Shown here: positions 33,106-40,630 of the stretch, in pieces
Numbering within the stretch: position 1 is the first letter of the stretch
Layout of the letters: each line of letters opens with the position of its first letter
The notes under the pieces: generated by a model
Told to the model about the DNA's origin: nothing
The model's input: only the letters and a program-made list of their open reading frames with translations
Databases searched by the model: none
Made by a program: the position numbers and the translations under genes
IMG/VR virus record: IMGVR_UViG_3300047476_002078
Location: 168,802-232,801 of that record
Reading direction: 5' to 3' (one strand)
Length of the DNA stretch: 64,000 nucleotides
Source: a virus

Positions 33106-33528
33106 ATGTGGGAAAATTTAATCGCTAAAGCGAGAACACTTGCAATGTACTATCATACAGCACATTGGCAAGTTCATGGTTCACTTTATTATTCAGATCA
33201 TTTACTTTTTGAAAGACTTTATAATTCTTCAACAGAAGACATTGATAAGCTTGCGGAAAGAGCTATAGGAATCACAGGCGATATTGGGGTTGTTAATTTG
33301 AATAACATCTTATCTTTGATGTGTGCGGAGGCTGTAAAGCTACCTTATGAGTGCAAAGAAAATATTCAATACGCTCAAGCAGCATTACTTTTAGAAAAAG
33401 ACTTTATATCTTGTTTAAATGAATGTGAGGCTAATGCTGAATCCGCAGGAACTAAAGATTTGTTAGCAGGAATATCAGATAAACATGAAGAACATATTTA
33501 TCTTTTACAGCAAAGAGTTTCTAAATAA
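33106..33528 (+). CDS. Dps/ferritin-like protein
   Basis: 140 residues. The Dps ferroxidase residues are present with exact family spacing: His20, His32 (12 apart), Asp47 (15 later) and Glu51 (4 later), within HWQVHGSLYYSDHLLFERLY and DIDKLAERA. Dps proteins oxidise iron and protect DNA from peroxide, usually as 12-mers. The usual basic N-terminal DNA-binding tail is missing, so mineralisation rather than DNA binding is likely. GGGG precedes the ATG. Its place beside fibre genes is odd; it may protect phage DNA, or have been recruited as a structural cage. Confidence 0.85.
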   Translation: MWENLIAKARTLAMYYHTAHWQVHGSLYYSDHLLFERLYNSSTEDIDKLAERAIGITGDIGVVNLNNILSLMCAEAVKLPYECKENIQYAQAALLLEKDFISCLNECEANAESAGTKDLLAGISDKHEEHIYLLQQRVSK

Positions 33529-33791
33529 TGTTTGGTAATATCCCAGAAGAAGTTTTAAATGCAATAGTTCCAGATGTTGATAGTGAAACTACACTGAGAC
33601 AACATCTGGAGTTTTTCAATGCTGAAATTGATGTAGCCTTGTGGCAAACAGAGTATTCTGATTATTTATCACGTTTAGTTTTAAAAGAATTTATCGCTTG
33701 GTCTAAAGATTATATCTATCTTCAAAGCATGAATGTTTTTGGAGAGACTATTTTAAAAATACCTAAAAATCCACCACAAATATCAGAATAA
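33528..33791 (+). CDS. hypothetical small protein
   Basis: 87 residues, start TAATG with the Dps-like gene, acidic N-terminus, aromatic and helical end (WSKDYIYLQSMNVF). Its stop overlaps the convergent glycosyltransferase gene by nine bases. No family was recognised. Confidence 0.6.
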   Translation: MFGNIPEEVLNAIVPDVDSETTLRQHLEFFNAEIDVALWQTEYSDYLSRLVLKEFIAWSKDYIYLQSMNVFGETILKIPKNPPQISE

Positions 33792-34700
33792 ACTTTCGAT
33801 TGTTGCCATCCACTTCTTAGTTATTTCACAAGTTTTATAATATTGAACTGCTTGATTACCGTTCTCAATAATTTGTTTGTGGTTTATGTCTGAAAGCTTT
33901 TTTAAAATATCTGTAACGTCTTCAAAGCTGTGGTACAGGTATCCATTAACAGCGTGATCTATTGTGGCTCTATAAGAAGGAATTGGCGAAGCTAATGGTA
34001 TCAAGCTGTTTGCCCAAGAAGTAACGACTTTGATTACGCTTTTATTGACACCTGTAACAAAATCATGAGCACAAATAGCTACATGACACTTTCTGTATTC
34101 ATCTAGCCACCAATAAGGATTGCCTCCATAATCATCCTCTTCTCTGAAATAATCTCTGCCATCATTGGGGTATCCTATGACTTTAAAATCCCATCCAGCT
34201 TCTTCTACATGTTTACGATACATGTTAGCTAGTTGTGGATTACCTCCACTGTAAACGGCTGTTAATTTTTCATGTTTCTTTGGATAATTAGAGCAATCGT
34301 AAAAAACATCATCGGCAGGGTCATCTATATGAACACATTTACCTAGTTTATGTGTAGTCTCTGTGTGATAAGCAAGCATTGGGCTTACACATATAACAAA
34401 GTCCACAAGAGAAAATATTTCTTTCTGATACGGAAAAGAAAATATACTCTCCATGTGGTGAAAGAAAGTTTTTATTCCAGCATCTTTACATTTTTTAACT
34501 GTTTGAAGAGTTATCTCATCAACAGAGCAGAAAATGACAGCATTGAGTTTATTATCAAAAATTTCATTTGGATGACTTACTATAAAAGACTGCCACCCCA
34601 ATAAGTTCATATTACTATGAACGAAATTTTTAATTCTTAGGTTTGGGTCTTTTAAATTGAAGATGCTTGCACCAAACATCCACCCTATTTTTCTAAACAT
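33783..34700 (-). CDS. glycosyltransferase, GT-B type
   Basis: 305 residues from the ATG that overlaps the previous stop as TGATG. The second half has the GT-B pattern: LTAVYSGGNPQLANMYRKHV (start of the donor domain), FKVIGYP, CHVAICAHD, then SVIKVVTSWANSLIPLASPI and HAVNGYLYHSF near the end. It likely transfers a sugar to phage or host glycan. It is encoded with a methyltransferase and a GT2 fusion, a modification cassette. Confidence 0.8.
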   Translation of the reverse strand: MFRKIGWMFGASIFNLKDPNLRIKNFVHSNMNLLGWQSFIVSHPNEIFDNKLNAVIFCSVDEITLQTVKKCKDAGIKTFFHHMESIFSFPYQKEIFSLVDFVICVSPMLAYHTETTHKLGKCVHIDDPADDVFYDCSNYPKKHEKLTAVYSGGNPQLANMYRKHVEEAGWDFKVIGYPNDGRDYFREEDDYGGNPYWWLDEYRKCHVAICAHDFVTGVNKSVIKVVTSWANSLIPLASPIPSYRATIDHAVNGYLYHSFEDVTDILKKLSDINHKQIIENGNQAVQYYKTCEITKKWMATIESLF

Positions 34701-35290
34701 CAAATTAAACCAAGACGCTTTCTTTCTTGCGTCCAAAAATCAGGTTTTACTACTCTGATATGATATTTTATTTCATCTACCACGTTCCAATATCTATGTC
34801 TGGCAATCTGTTGTTCTTCCTCTGACCTATTTTCTAAATATTTAAAATCCGGAAAATAGCCAAACTCTATTTTTTCAACTTCTACTGTGCATAGAATCCA
34901 TGTTTCAGAAATACTCCCTTTCCTTACTAGAGTGTTACCGCAAGGTTTGTGAGTTCCGCTAAAGAAGCTAAAGGCGTATTCATTAAATCTATTATTGATA
35001 TGGAATGGGTTAGCTATAGTGTGATGAGAATGAGCATAAGGGACTTTAATGAGCCATTTAGCGTCAGGCTTACTTACTCTATACATTTCTTCCAAGCAAT
35101 GAACATAGCCTTTTACAGGGTCTAAATGTTCTAAGCAATGCGAACTATAAATTTCATCAACAGAATCGTTTTCAAAAGGTAATTTATCTACGTTGAAATC
35201 CATCACATGATTTACTTTTGGATGAACCAAGCAATCAATATTGAAATAACCTTCTAGCGGAATAGGACCGCCTCCAATTTCTACTTTCAC
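34700..35290 (-). CDS. SAM-dependent methyltransferase
   Basis: 196 residues, class I fold: VEIGGGP (motif I), NIDCL (motif II acidic end), DFNVDKLPFENDSVDEIYSS with HCLEHL (motif of the type 11 family), and WLIKVPYAHSHH (motif VI-like). The length is typical of small sugar or glycan O-methyltransferases. It is coupled to neighbours on both sides, so it probably methylates a sugar added by the neighbouring transferases. Confidence 0.85.
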   Translation of the reverse strand: MKVEIGGGPIPLEGYFNIDCLVHPKVNHVMDFNVDKLPFENDSVDEIYSSHCLEHLDPVKGYVHCLEEMYRVSKPDAKWLIKVPYAHSHHTIANPFHINNRFNEYAFSFFSGTHKPCGNTLVRKGSISETWILCTVEVEKIEFGYFPDFKYLENRSEEEQQIARHRYWNVVDEIKYHIRVVKPDFWTQERKRLGLI

Positions 35291-36576
35291 ATTAGCTCCT
35301 GTACGATTGCAAACCCGTTGCCTTCTTTAAATTCAAAATAGGATTTATTCTTTTTATACTCATTAAAGAAATTTTTATTGTCTTCTTGAGTATTGCTAAT
35401 AAGAAGCAATCCACCTTTTTTGAGTTTTGATAAAGCTACTCTTAGGTCTGTTGGATTTGTTTCTCTAACAACATGAATTAAATCATACTGTTCGTCAAAA
35501 CCCAAAACACTTTTAGAAAAGTTTTGATAAGTTTTATTAGTTTCTTTTAATGGATGTTCGCTATACGAGGATATTTTAGAATTAGAACCGCTTTTTAATA
35601 GTGCTTCGCACATTGTATAATATAACTGCCCCTGATTTGTCCCTAGTTCTAAAATATTTATGTTTTCACTTTTTGCTTGTAGGTAAATAAGATTGAAAAC
35701 TGTGTCTATTAAATGTTTTGTAGGCTCAAACCATTTTAACCAGTTCAAGTCAAAAGATGTTTTAAAACATTCTATTTTTTTAAGAAGTTTTTCTAATTCG
35801 GAGTCAGGGTATATATCACAAGATTCTAATTGATAATTTGATTTATCTATAGAAATAGCTTTTTTAAAAGATGCTGTATTAGACTGATTTGGATGTAAAT
35901 TTTCCATCTCTTCATTCCATTTAAGCCAAACATCTTTATACCAAGATTCCATTGAAGGGTCAGCATGAGAAAAGGTTCTTATTTTTCTCAGCATAGACTC
36001 ATCACTTCTGACGTAACTATAATGATGACAAATTAAATCTTGAGGAAAAAAGGTGTACCATTTCCCTCTTGTGATAATAGCTCTAGCCTCATTGAAATAA
36101 AGTAAGTCTTGCTCTGTACTAGCAAAAGAAGGTAAAGCTGCTACAGTATTACTTATACAATGCTTTGTATCTTTCCAATAAACTTGGTGCGGTGATAGAT
36201 AAACCGAAAAATCCTGCTTGAAAACTCTTTCATGTAATTGGTTTTTTAAATCAGCATAATTATACATCTCGTCGTCATCAATTATAAAATTCCACTGAAT
36301 ACCTTGTTCCCGACATCTTTTTAAACCAAAATTTCTTTGTTCTGCTTCAGACTTCCAGTATCCTGAAACGACCTCAATTTTATGGTGAGGGTCATACATC
36401 TTTAAAATGTCGGAATAAGTTTGTTCGACAATTTTGTAATCACCTTCACCATTCCAAGGCTTGAAATTTAAGAGAAAAAGAATTTTATCCATCAATGGGT
36501 AAACTCTTCTTACGGACTCGGCTAAAAAACCAGAATTTTCATATACACAATATACGGCGGCTACTTTTTGCATCAT
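35287..36576 (-). CDS. GT2 glycosyltransferase fused to a methyltransferase-like domain
   Basis: 429 residues. Residues 1-210 resemble GT2-type glycosyltransferases (VAAVYCVYENSGFLAES, EAEQRNFGLKRC, FIIDDDEMYNYADL with the D-x-D-type acidic motif). Residues about 300-429 form a Rossmann domain with NILELGTNQGQLYYTM (SAM motif I), DLIHVV and LKKGGLLLIS, like class I methyltransferases. A fusion of this kind would couple sugar transfer and capping. No ribosome site precedes the ATG. Confidence 0.78.
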   Translation of the reverse strand: MMQKVAAVYCVYENSGFLAESVRRVYPLMDKILFLLNFKPWNGEGDYKIVEQTYSDILKMYDPHHKIEVVSGYWKSEAEQRNFGLKRCREQGIQWNFIIDDDEMYNYADLKNQLHERVFKQDFSVYLSPHQVYWKDTKHCISNTVAALPSFASTEQDLLYFNEARAIITRGKWYTFFPQDLICHHYSYVRSDESMLRKIRTFSHADPSMESWYKDVWLKWNEEMENLHPNQSNTASFKKAISIDKSNYQLESCDIYPDSELEKLLKKIECFKTSFDLNWLKWFEPTKHLIDTVFNLIYLQAKSENINILELGTNQGQLYYTMCEALLKSGSNSKISSYSEHPLKETNKTYQNFSKSVLGFDEQYDLIHVVRETNPTDLRVALSKLKKGGLLLISNTQEDNKNFFNEYKKNKSYFEFKEGNGFAIVQELM

Positions 36577-36629
36577 AATTGATACTATAGGAAAAAGTTT
36601 ACCGTAAATCTAATATTTATTTTAAAATC

Positions 36630-37166
36630 TTAATCCGAAAGAAGTTTATCTAAATATTCCCACATTTTTGTTGACTCTGTGCAACTTGAATTGAATAGAT
36701 TTTGTCTGAATTGAGAGTATTCTTTTTTATACTTACGCAACATTTTACCCCCGTCATACTTGGAAGATACGATAGAGGTTTCAACATTAGTAATTCTGTC
36801 TGCTAATTTTAAAATAACAGCGTAACGATTTTGTTTTAACTTTGCGTAAGTTTTTTGAAGTTTTTCTTCTCTGTTTGAACTCGGCTCATTTGTAACACAC
36901 CATACAAGTTCAGCAATCTCTTTTCCGAACTTTTCTTCAATAAATTCTTTTGTTATCTCAGTGTCTTCCACAATATCATGGAGCCATGAAGCTACACTTA
37001 GTCTGGCGTAATTTTCATTTTTGTGGTCAGGATGGAAGCCGAACCTGATAAGTACATTTTGAACATTTTTTAAATGCTCAGTGTATGGCTCATTTCCATA
37101 TCTTTGATCTGCATGGTTTTCAAAAGCAAGTTCAACAGCTAGTTCTAATAATTTTGAGTAGTTCAT
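36630..37166 (-). CDS. SpoT/MESH1-like HD hydrolase
   Basis: 178 residues. HD-domain motifs: His31 (YTEHLKN), His63-Asp64 (WLHDIVED) with Glu67-Asp68, and ILKLADRITNVE (metal-binding Asp). This matches the (p)ppGpp hydrolase domain of SpoT/MESH1-type enzymes. The synthetase domain is absent, so it would only remove alarmones. In a phage this could counter the stringent response or alarmone-based defence; that is inferred from the family. It lies three bases upstream of the next gene's stop, in the same direction. Confidence 0.85.
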   Translation of the reverse strand: MNYSKLLELAVELAFENHADQRYGNEPYTEHLKNVQNVLIRFGFHPDHKNENYARLSVASWLHDIVEDTEITKEFIEEKFGKEIAELVWCVTNEPSSNREEKLQKTYAKLKQNRYAVILKLADRITNVETSIVSSKYDGGKMLRKYKKEYSQFRQNLFNSSCTESTKMWEYLDKLLSD

Positions 37167-37168
37167 TT

Positions 37169-37393
37169 TTATTTATTATACTTATTTTTAGCATAATCCC
37201 AAAGAAGATTTTGTTTTTCGTCATCTAGCTCACATAGACCTACAAACAGATTTTTCCTTAAACCTTGAAATTTGTTAAGCCAGTATTCTTCGCTAAATTC
37301 ATCTGACACCTCTACATTCAAAGCCTTCGCAAATTCTCTAAAATCCATACAATAAATAACCTTTAATACTTTCATGGCTTCATCACCTTTCAT
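37169..37393 (-). CDS. hypothetical small protein
   Basis: 74 residues; AAGGAG lies five bases before the ATG. Mixed helical with an aromatic centre (DFREFAKALNVEVSDEFSEE). It starts the minus-strand operon, 40 bases from the large inverted repeat. The function is unknown. Confidence 0.65.
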   Translation of the reverse strand: MKGDEAMKVLKVIYCMDFREFAKALNVEVSDEFSEEYWLNKFQGLRKNLFVGLCELDDEKQNLLWDYAKNKYNK

Positions 37394-37432
37394 AAAAACT
37401 CCTTAAATAGCTGCTTTTATTAGCCTCACTTA

Positions 37433-37476
37433 CTATACCGATTCCACTCATAGAGGCAATAGTGGAATCGGTATAG
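37433..37476. promoter_or_regulatory. perfect 16-bp inverted repeat in a divergent promoter region
   Basis: CTATACCGATTCCACT and AGTGGAATCGGTATAG, separated by 12 bases, form a perfect palindrome in the 111-base gap between two diverging gene sets. Each arm ends in TATAG. On the minus strand TTGCCT, 16 bases, TATAGT spans it, which could be a promoter. It could be a dimer operator, a hairpin in both leaders, or a recombination site for the nearby recombinase. Confidence 0.7.
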
Positions 37477-37504
37477 CACTTGAGAAAAGGACAAAGGAGC
37501 CTGT

Positions 37505-38443
37505 ATGAATGACAAAAAATTCGGTATTGAAATTGAGTTTATTAGCCCTATGAAAAGAAGTTCTATTTTTCAGAAGTTGGTAGCAAGAGGTATCAAAGTA
37601 GTTTCCTCTGATAGCTATGCTTCTAACTATCACCAAAAAAACAATGATTACACTAATTGGATGTTAGCAAGTGATAGTTCAGTCAGAGAGTCAGGGAATG
37701 ACGGACACGAACTTACTTCTCCTCCTCTTGTTGGTGAAGAAGGTATGAGGCAATTAAAAATTGTTTTAGAGGTTTTATCTTCTGTTAAAGCTAAAATCAA
37801 TCGCACTTGCGGTCTTCATGTTCATCACGAAGTTGATAGACTTATGGCTAGAACTGCCCTTGCTAAAATGTTTGTAAAATACCAATCAGCTTTGTATGCA
37901 GTAATTTCAAAAAATAGAGAAAGTAACCACTACTGTAAACCTCTTCCTGACGACTTCATCAAAATTGCAAATCCAAACGGTGACAGAAGTCAGCGATACT
38001 ATGGATTGAATTTTTTACCAGTAGATAAAGGTCATATCGAGTTCCGACTGCATCACGGTTCTATATGTTACGCAGAAATCAGAAATTGGGTTATACTTAC
38101 TCAAAGACTTGTAGAAGTTTCTCAAAAGCCTCTTATTAGAGATGAACTAAAAGTAAAAATTATAGAGATTCTTTCAAACCAAATGCTTTCATTCGACAAT
38201 CTAGTAAGAGAGATATTTAACCAAGGTTTGAGATTTACTGAACAGGAAATTAAAACATGCCTTGAAAAAAATTACTTCAGCAAAATTTCAGACGGTTCTA
38301 ATGAATGGTTTACCGCAATCGAACACAAATCTCTAGTTGAGGAAATGCTAGAGGTTCTTGATCTTAAAGATAGCGACATTGAATTGTTTTACCGAGCTAG
38401 AGAAGAAATGAGAAATGTATTTGGAGATGCGAGGGCAGTATGA
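37505..38443 (+). CDS. amidoligase-like enzyme
   Basis: 312 residues, AAAGGAG ribosome site. The N-terminus FGIEIEFI, then WMLASDSSV, ELTSPPLVGEEGMRQL, CGLHVHHE and HIEFRLHHGS follow the order of the Amidoligase_2 family (glutamine-synthetase/ATP-grasp-like fold), thought to form amide bonds between amines and carboxylates, in some cases on peptides. Substrate unknown. It begins right after the inverted repeat and overlaps the tyrosine recombinase as ATGA. It might tag a virion or host protein. Confidence 0.85.
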   Translation: MNDKKFGIEIEFISPMKRSSIFQKLVARGIKVVSSDSYASNYHQKNNDYTNWMLASDSSVRESGNDGHELTSPPLVGEEGMRQLKIVLEVLSSVKAKINRTCGLHVHHEVDRLMARTALAKMFVKYQSALYAVISKNRESNHYCKPLPDDFIKIANPNGDRSQRYYGLNFLPVDKGHIEFRLHHGSICYAEIRNWVILTQRLVEVSQKPLIRDELKVKIIEILSNQMLSFDNLVREIFNQGLRFTEQEIKTCLEKNYFSKISDGSNEWFTAIEHKSLVEEMLEVLDLKDSDIELFYRAREEMRNVFGDARAV

Positions 38444-38994
38444 CAAGTAGTTTAACCGAAAAGAAATTTTTAACCGATGAAGAAAGAGAATCTCTCTTTG
38501 ATCTTTTGAACAGGCACAAAGGGGAGAGGGATTCTATCATGATTCGATTGGCTTTATTTACTGGAGCCAGAGGAGCTTCAGAAATATTACCGCTAAAGCC
38601 TAAAGATTTTGGTAACAATAGTGTAACGATTAAAGCTTCTAAAAATTCTTTCGATAGAACAGTTCCTCTCGACGTTTCTTTTTTCAGGGAAATCCAAGCC
38701 TATATCTCTTCAAATAATATTGGAAGAGATGAAAGAATATTCCCTATCTCAGATAGGCAATGGAGAAGAATTTGGGATTATTGGCGACCTAATTCATCCA
38801 AAGGTTCGCATTGTCTAAGACATACGGCAGGAACATTACTATATATAAATTGTAGAGATTTAATGACCGTTAGAGCCTTTCTAGGTCACAAACAAATAAA
38901 CAATACTATGATATATTTGCAATATGTTGAGGGGGCTAGAAGTCTCAGATCAAAAATGAAAGGTATGTGGAAAAAGAATATTGATGACGCATAG
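38440..38994 (+). CDS. minimal tyrosine recombinase
   Basis: 184 residues, which is only the catalytic half of a typical integrase. Catalytic residues by motif: Arg44 (TGARGASEIL), a basic residue near Lys65/Lys68, His124 and Arg127 (HCLRH), His150 (LGHKQ), and nucleophile Tyr159 nine residues later. The N-terminal core-binding domain is absent, as in some small phage XerC-like and telomere-type proteins. Possible roles are dimer resolution, genome integration, or switching near the adjacent inverted repeat. No att sites were recognised. Confidence 0.85.
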   Translation: MTSSLTEKKFLTDEERESLFDLLNRHKGERDSIMIRLALFTGARGASEILPLKPKDFGNNSVTIKASKNSFDRTVPLDVSFFREIQAYISSNNIGRDERIFPISDRQWRRIWDYWRPNSSKGSHCLRHTAGTLLYINCRDLMTVRAFLGHKQINNTMIYLQYVEGARSLRSKMKGMWKKNIDDA

Positions 38995-39046
38995 CAATTT
39001 TTCAATTTTTACACTACTGTATATTATTTCTTAAAGAGGTAAAGTC

Positions 39047-39703
39047 ATGGATAAAATGAATCTTTCAGACTATTTTCATAAAGGTTACACATCTACGAAT
39101 ATTCCAGAAGTAGAAGAACTTTTGCCTTTTTTGAGAAGCCAAAAATGGCACACTGTTGAAAATAGTTATCAGGAATTTGCTGAAGGTAATACTTTTACTT
39201 TACCTTTGTCTGCGGATTGGGACTTCAAATCTCATCAAAACAAAATACCTTCGTCGCTGTATGAGGCTATTAAAGATTTAGCCAGTTCTGGTTACTACGA
39301 ATGGTTTACTCAAATATATGGCAATTTTACTCAAATTACCGTAATGCTTACAAAAATGGAAAAGGGTTCGGGATACGATTGGTATCAAGACACAAAACTT
39401 GGTGCTTTTAATGGAAACCTTTTATTTATTACGCCAGAAGTTTTTGATGAATCTGACGGTGGAGAAATTTCTTTAGGTATATGTGACTCTTCCCCAACAG
39501 GAAAACCTTTGTCTGATACAGTCATACCTCTTGAACATTTTATTCCTACGAACGGACTTATGATTACCAACTATAACATTAACCCGAATGTTATAAGAAA
39601 AATAAACCCATTAAAAACAGACAAGGAGCTTTATATCCTTCATTTTTATCTAGGCTATGTTGAAAATACGCTTATGAAGGAAATGAATGTTTCACATAGT
39701 TAA
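39047..39703 (+). CDS. degenerate 2-oxoglutarate oxygenase paralogue
   Basis: 218 residues, AGAGG ribosome site. It aligns along its length with the oxygenases at 4724-5428 and 5425-6162 (MNLSDYFHKGYTSTNIPEVE; FDESDGGEISLG; HFYLGYVENTL). The catalytic residues are replaced: Tyr113 for the first His (DWYQD, Asp115 kept), Ile183 for the distal His, and Leu195 for the Arg. It is thus probably inactive as an iron enzyme and may act as a binding or scaffold partner, or it may be a decaying copy. Confidence 0.82.
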   Translation: MDKMNLSDYFHKGYTSTNIPEVEELLPFLRSQKWHTVENSYQEFAEGNTFTLPLSADWDFKSHQNKIPSSLYEAIKDLASSGYYEWFTQIYGNFTQITVMLTKMEKGSGYDWYQDTKLGAFNGNLLFITPEVFDESDGGEISLGICDSSPTGKPLSDTVIPLEHFIPTNGLMITNYNINPNVIRKINPLKTDKELYILHFYLGYVENTLMKEMNVSHS

Positions 39704-40565
39704 TGACTGTTATCTGGATTTAATAGGTTCACCAAAAAAAGAAAATTGTAAGGTAGTACAACTTTTAACTTTTGAAGATAGTTCATTTTTCAAAAGTATT
39801 GAAGATATAAAAGAAAAAGTTTGTTTTCACTTGTCTAGCAATGATCTTTGTTTTGCTATCGTGTGTTTTTTAAAAGAAGTTTACCCAAGTATTCCAAAAG
39901 AAGAAATTAAAAATCTTTATGATTTAACAATTGAAAGGTTTGTCATTCAAATTTCTTTAATAAACAATCAAGACTATAGCTCTTTAAAAAATAAAAATTT
40001 TAATACTATGTATGAACAAGCGGTTGTTCATAAATCAGTAAATAAAAATTTAATAGGTGTTGAATATTTGATTGGTAATTTTTTTGCACATACAGGTTTT
40101 TATGGTGCAGAAAATTATCCAAATCGAAATGTTTTAGTTAATAGATTAAAAAAGTTTTTCGATGACTCAAAGTATAAAACTGTAGATGAGATAAAAAAAG
40201 AATTAATCTATAAAATAGACCGTATTGATAAAAGTATAATCCCTTTACTTACAAAAGATAAATTGAGCAACTTTGAAATTAAAACTCTTTCCAACACTTT
40301 TGCTAGTTTTTATAAAAAGTATGCGGAAGGTTATTCAAGTAAATACCAAGAACTATCAACTTTGAATGATTTTCTTTTATCTGTAGAGGAAGCTGAAATT
40401 GAAGATGAAGGTTATTTAAAATTCTTATTAAAAGATGTTAAAAGACCTCATAGCATACTGTTTTGCACTCATACCTATATCAATAAAGTTAATCTTTTTT
40501 TAATCAATTATTTTTATGATTCTTTTCTGAATAAAGGTATCGCAAACAGGCACTACTTCTTATAA
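39687..40565 (+). CDS. hypothetical protein next to the oxygenase paralogue
   Basis: 292 residues; it overlaps the oxygenase paralogue by 17 bases, with AAGGA just before the ATG. Mainly helical with Lys/Asn/Leu/Phe-rich composition; no catalytic motif. A weak N-terminal likeness to the 6533-7009 protein was noted by eye. The stop is followed by a strong hairpin. Confidence 0.65.
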   Translation: MFHIVNDCYLDLIGSPKKENCKVVQLLTFEDSSFFKSIEDIKEKVCFHLSSNDLCFAIVCFLKEVYPSIPKEEIKNLYDLTIERFVIQISLINNQDYSSLKNKNFNTMYEQAVVHKSVNKNLIGVEYLIGNFFAHTGFYGAENYPNRNVLVNRLKKFFDDSKYKTVDEIKKELIYKIDRIDKSIIPLLTKDKLSNFEIKTLSNTFASFYKKYAEGYSSKYQELSTLNDFLLSVEEAEIEDEGYLKFLLKDVKRPHSILFCTHTYINKVNLFLINYFYDSFLNKGIANRHYFL

Positions 40566-40566
40566 A

Positions 40567-40597
40567 GAAGCCTCTCGTTTTTTAGGCGAGAGGCTTC
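40567..40597. terminator. bidirectional hairpin terminator between convergent genes
   Basis: Perfect 11-bp GC-rich stem GAAGCCTCTCG / CGAGAGGCTTC with a 9-base loop, two bases after the plus-strand stop. On the minus strand it is followed by TTTATAAG. It separates two converging transcription units. A further small CGAA/TTCG hairpin lies at about 40615-40625. Confidence 0.7.
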
Positions 40598-40630
40598 CGA
40601 CACCTCGACGGTAGCGAATCCTTCGGGGGT

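Noticed and set aside
40600-40630. tRNA T-arm-like GCGAATCC before the tail fibre gene
   Set aside because: No acceptor stem, anticodon arm or full cloverleaf could be built around it.
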